Below, piece after piece: positions 56,880 to 64,000 of a stretch of DNA of 64,000 nt. Made by a program: the position numbers and the translations under genes. The first letter of the stretch is position 1. Every line of letters begins with the position of its first letter. The notes under the pieces were generated by a model, which was not told the origin of the DNA, searched no databases, and worked only from the letters and a program-made list of their open reading frames with translations. This DNA is from Datisca glomerata (Eukaryota > Streptophyta > Magnoliopsida > Cucurbitales > Datiscaceae): positions 124,001 through 188,000 of the forward strand of contig QANY01002976.1 in assembly GCA_003255025.1 (NCBI GenBank), in the 5' to 3' direction.

Positions 56880-57480
56880 CACGTAGTCTACACGATGTTA
56901 GTGCAGCAATCGTGCAGTTTACACGATGGCTATACGAAGTCAGTATAAACATCATGTAGTGTACGCGTAGTCTACACGATACCAGTGTAGTCTACACGAT
57001 GGTTACACTAGTGTCGTGTAGACTATACGATGGCTACACTATATACTACACGATGGATACACTGGCATCGTGTAGTCTACACGATGGGTATAGTGGTATC
57101 GTGTAGCCATCGTGTAGTATACACGTAGTCTACACGACACTAGTGTAGCCATCGTGTAGTCTATACGATGGCTGCACGACGCTAGTGTACTCATCGTGTA
57201 GACTACACGATGTCAGTGTAGCTATCGTGTAGTAAACACGTAGTCTACACGACGTTGATGTACTCATGGTGTAGACTACATGATGCTAATGTAGCCATCG
57301 TGTAGTATAAATGTAGTCTACACGACGCCAATGTAGTTATCGTGTAGTCTACACGATGGTTACACGACGCCAGTGTAGCCATCATGTAGTCTACATGATG
57401 GTTACACGACGTCAGTGTAGCAATTGTGTAGTATACACGTAGTCTATATGACGCCAATATAGTTATCGTGTAGCTTACAC
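56880..57480. repeat. Palindromic satellite array (CATCGTGTAG family)
   Basis: About 600 bp built from CATCGTGTAG and its complement CTACACGATG with spacers such as GCTAGTGTA and ACGTAGTCTACACGAC. Many joints are perfect hairpins, for example 57192-57212, with 10-bp arms around one base. Runs of 60-110 bp recur as larger units. No ORF of interest. Confidence 0.9.
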
Positions 57481-57590
57481 GATGAAATTATGTCCATAAT
57501 ATGGTGTAATAACTTTTTATAAGTAAATAATTATTTATTGACATTTATGTATTATTGAATTTTATGAATAAATGAAAGTTTCCTTTAATG
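57481..57590. repeat. Inverted fragment of copia element 3 LTR end
   Basis: Reverse complement of about 54413-54518 (…TTATGTCCATAATATGGTGTAATAACTTT…). It joins directly to the inverted fragment of the segmental duplication. Confidence 0.8.
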
Positions 57591-57594
57591 TCAG

Positions 57595-57790
57595 TCTTAC
57601 AGCGGTACACAATGAGACTCTCTTATTGTGTGTCTAAAAGAGAGAATAGAGAGATGGAGAGAGGAAGAGAGCTTGGGGATTAGCATTGTTCGTCGTCTTG
57701 GCCATTTCTGTTATTATGACATCTATTGCTTTGATCTTCATTTCCTCGCTCTCTTTATGAAGTTTTGGCATTTATCATTTGGTATGGCAT
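57595..57790. repeat. Inverted copy of 55605-55785
   Basis: Reverse complement of the left part of copy B, including …AAGAGAGTCTCATTGTGTAC. Together with copy B it forms an inverted pair flanking about 1.8 kb. Confidence 0.85.
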
Positions 57791-59514
57791 GTATCATGTG
57801 GTTACTATGTTGTGATATATCAAGTTCTTCCCTAATTACTATCATATTTCTACCTTAAAAGTAAACCTATGATGTGGAGCATTTTAATTAATTGGTTTTT
57901 CTCATTTTATGTTAATGGACAGAAAAGAAAACACATGATCCAAGTTCGATGAGTTCCCATGTTGTAATGATTGGGATGAGAGATTCATGTAAAAAGGTGT
58001 TTTTTAATTAGAAGAGAAGAAAAAAAAAGTGTTTTCATGATTTTTGAAATGCCTATCAACAATTTATTTTTTCTTAAATGGTTATATGTTGCTTATTGAT
58101 AAAAAACTAACACAATACATTTCTTTATGTCTATTTGCAAGTACTTGAACCCAGTTTAGTTTTGTTACTTAATTTTTTTCATTGTATATTGGCTTATTTC
58201 TTGTTCATAGTTTCTAGTTTTCTATTTTATTAGTTTCTAGTTTGTCACTCTCATGAGCGGTTGTACTTGAGAATTATTTCCCTTGTGTATCTGTCTTTTA
58301 TTTGGTTATAATATATTTTACCTTTAACTAAACAACTTCACAAGTATTAATCATAAGGCATATGCAACATAATGAAATGCCATTTTCCCTTGTGTATCCT
58401 GAGATTTTGATGTTGATCTCATGTGATTTTTCTCTGTTCTGAACCTTTTATTCAACAAGTTTTATATGATTTGTGCCTTTACTTTCAAATATTATAACTA
58501 CTCTACTTGTCTTGTACCACGGATTTATGTACATGTGATGTAGGTTTAGATCTATATAATCGTTAGTATAATCAAAAGTACATTGTAGCCAATGAGAATT
58601 ATACCACGTGTGGGAATTATTCAACATCCGTGCACTTGCCATTAAAATCAATTGTCCTTTTTTGTATTCTGCTTGTCCATCTGGTTTTCTATTGCCTCAC
58701 TAATGTTAGCGATTTTTTTTTCAAAACAGAGGGAAGACGAGTTTTGCTATTGGTGCTTGTTTGGATTATCCATTATAACAAAAGTAGGCAAGAAAAGGAA
58801 AACCTGCTTTATTGAAAGTAGGCCTTTCTTTGCTTCTTTTTGCCCCCTAGTCTTACATGCATTTAGTATTTGGATATATATATGTGTGTGTTATATCAAA
58901 ATATCTCCAATTCTTTGAATACTCCATGAGTCACTTATGATTCATCACTAGCTTGTCTCTATTAGCATCATTACATTTTATTTGATATGTTCATTATACT
59001 TTTGTTGTCTTTAATTTCATAGAAAGTTTGTAAAGTCTCCAAACTTTGAGAAGGTACATGCATAGTCATTCTATGCCCAAGCTTCTATGAGACTGCATTT
59101 CTAACCAAGATATTTTAATTAGTTAAAAACTGAATTGCATGTGGTCTTATTGTCGTACAGTTTAAGAGTATGCCAAGTTCCTTATGATAAAGCTTTGATA
59201 AGAGCATGAGAACAATGGGATGAAAAGCATGTGAAAAATGTGAAAGTGTCTGAACTTGGGGTTATGCCTCAGTTGACACATTACAACTTGGAATGAAACG
59301 ATGCAGCTGAAATAATTATTAAAAAAATAGTCTAATGGATTTACATTTGTATTATATCCAGAGTGTAAGTTAGAAGTATTTTTGTAGAGTTTAAGATAGA
59401 GATACTTTTTAAAGAAAATTCTCAAGTAAATTTTTTTTTGGTAACAAGTTATTATTTCATAACGATTTATAATGAGATTAGTACATGACAATCATTATTT
59501 CATAATCGAGTGTG
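57791..59514. other. Spacer, nothing recognised
   Basis: AT-rich DNA. ORFs of up to about 109 codons show no domain, and codon content follows base composition. No terminal repeats seen. Confidence 0.4.
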
Positions 59515-60770
59515 CAAATGACTAAGTGTAAAAAAAAAAGCAAAGTGCATCAAAATACTTGTGTTGAAAAGGGCTACTTTGTGAAAATGATTAAGTACAT
59601 GAAAATAGTTAGTGACTGAGGGGGTCGATGATCAAGAAGCGAGTTCCATCAAAACAAGTACATGAAAATGAAAAAGTGGCATGAAAATGACCAAGTGTAA
59701 AAATGACTAAGGGTGTGAAATGACTAAGTGTATAAAACAGCAAAGTGCATCAAAACACTTGTGTGAAAAGGCTACCTTGTGAAAATAATTAAGTACGTGA
59801 AAATAGTTAAGTTCCATCAAAACAAGTACGTGAAAATGAAAAAATGAAGAATAAAAATGTGACAAGTCTTTAAAAATAGCTAATTTGTGATATGATCAAG
59901 TTATGAAAATGAAAATTTGCATATATGAAAATTACTATATGTATAATGGTTAAGTGTGTAAAAATGATTAAGCGTGTGTGATTAAAATGTTTAAGTGTAT
60001 ATGGTTAATATGATTAATGTGCTTACTTGTGTAAACAACTATCGGTATAGACACAAAAATCGCCGTTAAAGGTAATAAAATTGCCGGTATAAAGTGGTTC
60101 ACCAAAATGTAAAAAAGAATATTCTTGGGATTCACCTAAAATGTACCTCTAGTTAAGTATGTGAAAATAGTTAAGTACGTGAAAATAATTAAGTTCCATC
60201 AAAACAAGTATGTGAAAATGGAAAAGTGAAGAATGAAAATATGACTAGGTGTATAACTAAAGTTTGTGAAAATGTGTGAAAACAAGTCATGAAAATGACT
60301 ATGTGTGAAAATGATTAAGTGTAAGAAAATTGTAAGTGTGTGAAAATGACCAAGTGTGTGAATATAACTAAGTATGTAAAATGATTAAGTGTGTGAATAT
60401 AGCTTAGTGTGTAAAAATGACCAAGTGTGTCAATATAACTAAGTATGTAAAAATGACTAAGTGTGTAAAAAAGATAAATGCAAAGCATAATTTTACGAGA
60501 GAGAATGATGTAGAATTTACAAGTACATGAAATACATAATTGTGTAAAATTAATATGTATGCCTAAGTATGAAAATATGGCTAAGTGCATGAGAATAACT
60601 AAGCATATCAAAACATGTACATAAAAATGACAAAGTATGAGAAAATTACTAAGTGCATAAAAAGGTCCTACGTGCATGTGAAAAAAATGATTAAGTGTAT
60701 AAAAATGGCTAAGGATATCAAAATGATTAAGTCTGTGAAAATAAATACTAAGTGTATTCATGATGACTCA
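59515..60770. repeat. Degenerate ~18-bp minisatellite
   Basis: Repeated AAGTGTGTGAAAATGACT-like words, most regular at 60300-60480. The unit drifts between 16 and 20 bp and A-rich variants dominate at the edges. The 148-codon minus ORF here is a translation of this repeat. A stray GGTTCACCAAAATG at 60094-60110 belongs to the satellite found from 61.6 kb. Confidence 0.8.
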
Positions 60771-61119
60771 TCTTTAAAGATGCTTAATCTTACAAATATT
60801 ATAGAAAACTAAACGTTAGGATGACTCATCTTTGAATATGCTTAATCTTAAAAAAATAAAGAAAACTAAAAAAACATTACATTTTCGGTGTAGCTGATCA
60901 CTCAGTTGGAGATGAAAATTGGATAATCCAAACAAAGAAAATGAAGGAGCAAGTCTATTTGAAATTTAGAGCACTTGAGAATTAGTGAGAATGTGTTTAC
61001 TTGAGTGAATATATGATTTTTAAGGATGGTTTACAAAGAGTAATTATCCATATTAATTGCACAACCACCATACGCCACTAACTAACAAAAAAGTCAAACT
61101 AGGCGATTAGGAGCAAAAC
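60771..61119. other. Spacer with a small direct repeat
   Basis: GATGACTCATCTTT followed by GATGCTTAATCTTA or ATGCTTAATCTTA occurs at about 60764 and 60821. Nothing else recognised. Confidence 0.4.
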
Positions 61120-61375
61120 GTTACTTTGGTAGTCCTAATCGCCTATAGGTCAGACGAATAACCTGTAATAACAGGCGTTTGAGGCCAACTGGTCGCGTTT
61201 GGGCCTTAAACGCCACAGTAACAAGCGTTTGGGCCGTGTGTTTGGGGCGCGACCATCAGGCCGAAACGCCATTCAGGACAGGCGAATCGCTAGTCATGAA
61301 TGACATTTGGGGCCTGCTGCGTTTGAGCTCCAAACGCCATTGTAACAGGCGTTTAGCCCGTGTCCATCATGGTTA
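61120..61375. repeat. GC-rich block with repeated AGGCGTTT / AAACGCC words
   Basis: ACAGGCGTTTG-type words at about 61164, 61217 and 61343 and complementary AAACGCCA at about 61208, 61263 and 61332 form several short inverted pairs. GC content is clearly above the surroundings. No ORF with a domain. Confidence 0.6.
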
Positions 61376-61383
61376 ATTTTGAT

Positions 61384-61615
61384 AAGAAATAAAATTAGAT
61401 TTGAAAAATTAATTTATAGTAAAATTAATTAAATCATAAAGGATTATTTTGTAAAAAATATAGGGTTATTATTATAGAATAAAAGGTTAAATTTCAAATT
61501 TTAATATTTAATTTCAAATTTTAATATTTAATTTCAAAATTTTTAGCAGATATACTTGATTTAACAGTAGAATCCAACCTTAAGGGTTATACGTGTTTGT
61601 CAAACTGATGAATAG
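61384..61615. other. AT-rich spacer
   Basis: Includes two near-perfect copies of TTAATATTTAATTTCAAATT. No gene. Confidence 0.4.
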
Positions 61616-61975
61616 GATTCGCCGAACATCATAACATCACGACCAAAATTGACTTTGTATTTTGGTGTTCACTAATTTGATAGTGGGTACAAAGAGAATC
61701 TCGAGTGGTTCACCAAAATATTTCACGTAGAAAAATAATAATTCTTAGAGGGGTTCACCAAAACTGACTTTGTATTTTGGTCTTCACCAATTTCGTAATG
61801 GGGTACAAATAAAATCTTGAGGGGTTCACCAAAATATTTCACATACAAAATTAATAATTCTTGGATGGGTTCACCAAAATTGACTTTGTATTTTAGCATT
61901 CACCAATTTCGTAGTGGGGTACAAAGAGAATCTTGAGGGGTTCACCAAAATATTTCACGTATAAAATTAATTCAG

Positions 61976-62292
61976 AAAAGAAGAAAGGCAATCCTAAGTC
62001 AAAGCTCTTTCCTAATAATCCTCCACCATATGTTCCACCTATTCCATACCCTTAGCGGTTCCAAAAGTAGAATTTAAACAAGCAGTTTTCTAAGTTTCTT
62101 AATGTATTTAAGAAACTACATATAAACATCCCTTTTTCTAATGCTTTGTAATAAATGTCGAGCTATGTCAAATTCATGAAGGATGTTCTCTCAAACAAGA
62201 GAAAGCTAAAGGAGTATGAGACAGTTGCACTTACTGAGGAATGTGATGCTATCTTGCAAAATAAATTACCTTGGAAGTTAAAGGACCCTGAG
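61976..62292 (+). pseudogene. Athila gag-protease fragment inside the satellite
   Basis: Close match to the reverse complement of about 30778-31093: K-K-K-G-N-P-K-S-K-L-F-P, P-P-P-Y-V-P-P-I-P-Y-P, then Y-V-K-F-M-K-D-V-L-S-N-K-R-K-L and E-C-D-A-I-L-Q-N-K-L-P-W. Satellite sequence resumes at once on both sides. Confidence 0.85.
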
Positions 62293-62842
62293 ATTTCACC
62301 AAAATTGACTTTATATTTTTCGTAGTGATATACAAAAGGAATCTGGAGGGGTTCATCAAAATATTTCACGTGCAAAGTTAATAATTCTAAGAGGGGTTCA
62401 CCAAAATTGACTTTGTATTTTGGCGTTCATCAATTTCGTAGTGGGGTACAAAAAAAATCTTTAGGGGTTCACCAAAATATTTCACATACAAAATTAATAA
62501 TTCTTGGAGTGGTTCACCAAAATATTTCACATACAAAGTTAATAATTCATGAAGAAGTTCACCAAAATTGACTTTAAATTTTGGTGTAAACCAATTTTGT
62601 AGTGGGATGCAAATCGAATCTGGAGGGGTTCACCAAAATGTTTCACGTGCAAAATTAATAATTCTTAGAGGGATTCACCAAAATTGATTTTGGTGAATAC
62701 AAAGTCAATTTTAGGACCAAAATTGATTTTGGTATTCACCAATTTCATAGTGGCATACAAAGAGAATCTTGAGGGGTTCAACAAAATATTTAACGTACAA
62801 AATTAATAATTCTTGAAGTGGTTCACCAAAATATTTCAAAAA

Positions 62843-62880
62843 AATCCTAAACCCTAAACCCTAAAACTCTAAACCCTAAA
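62843..62880. repeat. Interstitial telomere-like motif
   Basis: CCTAAACCCTAAACCCTAAA, one variant CTCTAAA, then CCCTAAA: four or so units of the plant telomere repeat (CCCTAAA) within the satellite. Confidence 0.8.
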
Positions 62881-62940
62881 AAAATTAATAATTCTTGGAG
62901 GGGTTCACCAAAATATTTCACGTACAAAATGATAAATGTA

Positions 62941-63370
62941 AGACATAATTGTATGAAAGAGAGAAATAGATCTATAATTTAGATCCATATAATTGTACTA
63001 TATACTTATTGATTTCGATTCTATACATGAACCGGATTTAGGAACATGTTTGTTTAATGAGGAAAGATTATTTTACTTGATACTTGTTGTAAAATCACAA
63101 CAACATAATCAAGAATACATTCTTAAGCGTTTATGAAGAAGTGTTCAATTATTTTAACAATTCAAATCTAATTTAAAATATAAGTGAAGATACTTAATGT
63201 TCGCATAAAAATTGAGAATCTTGATAACTTTATTTTTGATCCATCAAGTATACCTTGATCAATTTTAAAAATTTGAATTTGTTGAAAGATCGCCATAAAA
63301 AGGTCCTAAAAATCATTGTTGATGCAAAATCGTCGAAAAACAACAAAACCGCTAGACAATGAAAACAATT
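62941..63370. other. AT-rich spacer
   Basis: No gene or clear repeat. Confidence 0.4.
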
Positions 63371-63475
63371 GCCAGCAACCGCCGGTATTGGGCCCAAAAC
63401 CGCCAGTATAGGTTAGAGAAACTGCCGATATATGATGCAAAACCGCCAGTATAGGTTAGAGAAACCGCCAGTATA
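63371..63475. repeat. Short tandem repeat AACCGCCAGTATAGGTTAGAGAA
   Basis: Three full or partial units of roughly 24-40 bp; a related TTGCCGGTATAAAG occurs at about 60080. Confidence 0.7.
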
Positions 63476-63504
63476 AGGCTAAAAACATAGGGAAATCGAA
63501 AATG

Positions 63505-64000
63505 TATTGGGGTTCACCAAATATGTATAAATGAATAATTCTTGGAGGGGTTCACCAAGTATGTACCTGAGGTTCACTAATACGTACTGAGGTTCACCAA
63601 TTACGTAGTGGGGCTCACCAAATACGTACAAAAGAATAATTCTTGGAGGAGTCACCAAATACGTCCTTGGGTTCACCAATCAGGTACGGGGGTTCACCAA
63701 TTACGTACCAGGGTTCACCAAATATGTACCGGGATTCATCAATTACGTACCGGGGTTCACCAATTACGTACCGGGGTTCATCAATTATGTAGTGGAGTTC
63801 ACCAAATACGTATCGGGATTCACCAATTACGTATTAGGGTTCACCAAATGCGTACTGGGTTCACCAAATATGTATAAAATTGACTTTGTACGTAATTGAT
63901 GAAGCCCAGTACGTAATTGATAAACCCCAGTACGTATTTGGTGAATCCCTCTAAGAATTATTATTTTGTACGTATTTGGTGAATCCCACTACGTAATTGG
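63505..64000. repeat. 21-bp satellite with an orientation switch
   Basis: From about 63660 the unit GGGGTTCACCAATTACGTACC repeats with an exact 21-bp period for about ten units. From about 63884 the same unit runs inverted (GTACGTAATTGATGAAGCCCA) to the window end. The 89-codon ORF here encodes the 7-residue repeat G-V-H-Q-L-R-T and is an artefact of 21 = 3 x 7. Confidence 0.92.

Larger units (their letters stand above)
61640..62940. repeat. ~115-bp satellite (GGTTCACCAAAA family)
   Basis: Units combine GGTTCACCAAAATTGACTTTG, TTTTGGTGTTCACCAATTTC, GTAGTGGGGTACAAAGAGAA and TATTTCACGTACAAAATTAA. Starts near 61644, 61756, 61876, 62300, 62401 and 62563 give about 105-120 bp spacing, interrupted by an Athila fragment. 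Confidence 0.88.

Noticed and set aside
56880..57480. CRISPR-like array of short palindromic repeats
   Set aside because: Repeat halves occur in both orientations with irregular spacing and no unique spacers, in plant nuclear DNA. It is a palindromic satellite.
60315..60761. 148-codon minus-strand ORF
   Set aside because: Entirely the translation of the 18-bp minisatellite, no domain.
63608..63877. 89-codon ORF with a 7-residue repeat
   Set aside because: An open frame is expected because the 21-bp repeat is a multiple of three.

Overview
This is a repeat-rich, AT-rich segment of a flowering-plant (eudicot-type) nuclear genome. The evidence is GT-AG spliced exons, Ty3/gypsy elements of the Tat and Athila kinds, Ty1/copia elements, several TIR DNA transposons with target-site duplications, a LINE relic, plant-only gene families (GDSL esterase, U-box N-terminal domain, At1g50660-like coiled-coil) and satellite arrays. 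No bacterial-style operon, CRISPR array or RNA gene was seen. Almost every coding region is broken. The only gene that reads intact from start to stop is a three-exon VOC/glyoxalase-family gene (13293-14529, minus).

Layout. 1-4705: minus-strand Tat-type element (integrase, RNase H, reverse transcriptase), with a 71-bp tandem repeat beyond integrase and a spliced coiled-coil gene running antisense. 4705-6417: 5'-truncated plus-strand copia element with polypurine tract and short 3' LTR. 6418-16630: gene-like island holding the last two exons of an unrecognised gene, a LINE relic, a coiled-coil pseudogene (minus), a peptidase-C45/acyltransferase-like pseudogene (plus), the intact VOC gene (minus) and a U-box N-terminal fragment (minus). 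15268-18688: source or sister copy of a segment that recurs at 55497-56878; only the first copy carries a ~0.8-kb TIR element. 19160-35856: a second Tat-type element (plus) with two LTRs, gag, protease, RT, RNase H, integrase, a 59-bp tandem repeat and an antisense spliced coiled-coil gene. It is interrupted at 28378-33924 by a minus-strand Athila-type element lacking RT, RNase H and integrase. 36178-37490: PIF/Harbinger-like element. 38331-41098: GDSL esterase/lipase pseudogene (minus). 41320-42768: hAT deletion derivative with an 8-bp TSD. 43698-44697: second TIR element with an 8-bp TSD. About 44.7-55.46 kb: plus-strand copia element split by a minus-strand copia element (47936-54524, TSD CTCCC), which itself carries a ~1-kb Mutator-like element (51264-52249). 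55457-57790: composite block of gene fragment, duplicated segment, palindromic satellite and inverted fragments. 59515-64000: minisatellites and satellites, including a 21-bp array that flips orientation, an Athila fragment and a telomere-like motif.

How it fits together. The genes do not form a pathway. The window records a small gene island repeatedly hit by nested transposons, local duplication and satellite growth. The most unusual biology is the antisense gene carried by both Tat elements. In both copies it lies beyond an integrase-proximal tandem repeat, points the same way relative to pol, and has a phase-0 intron at a homologous position.
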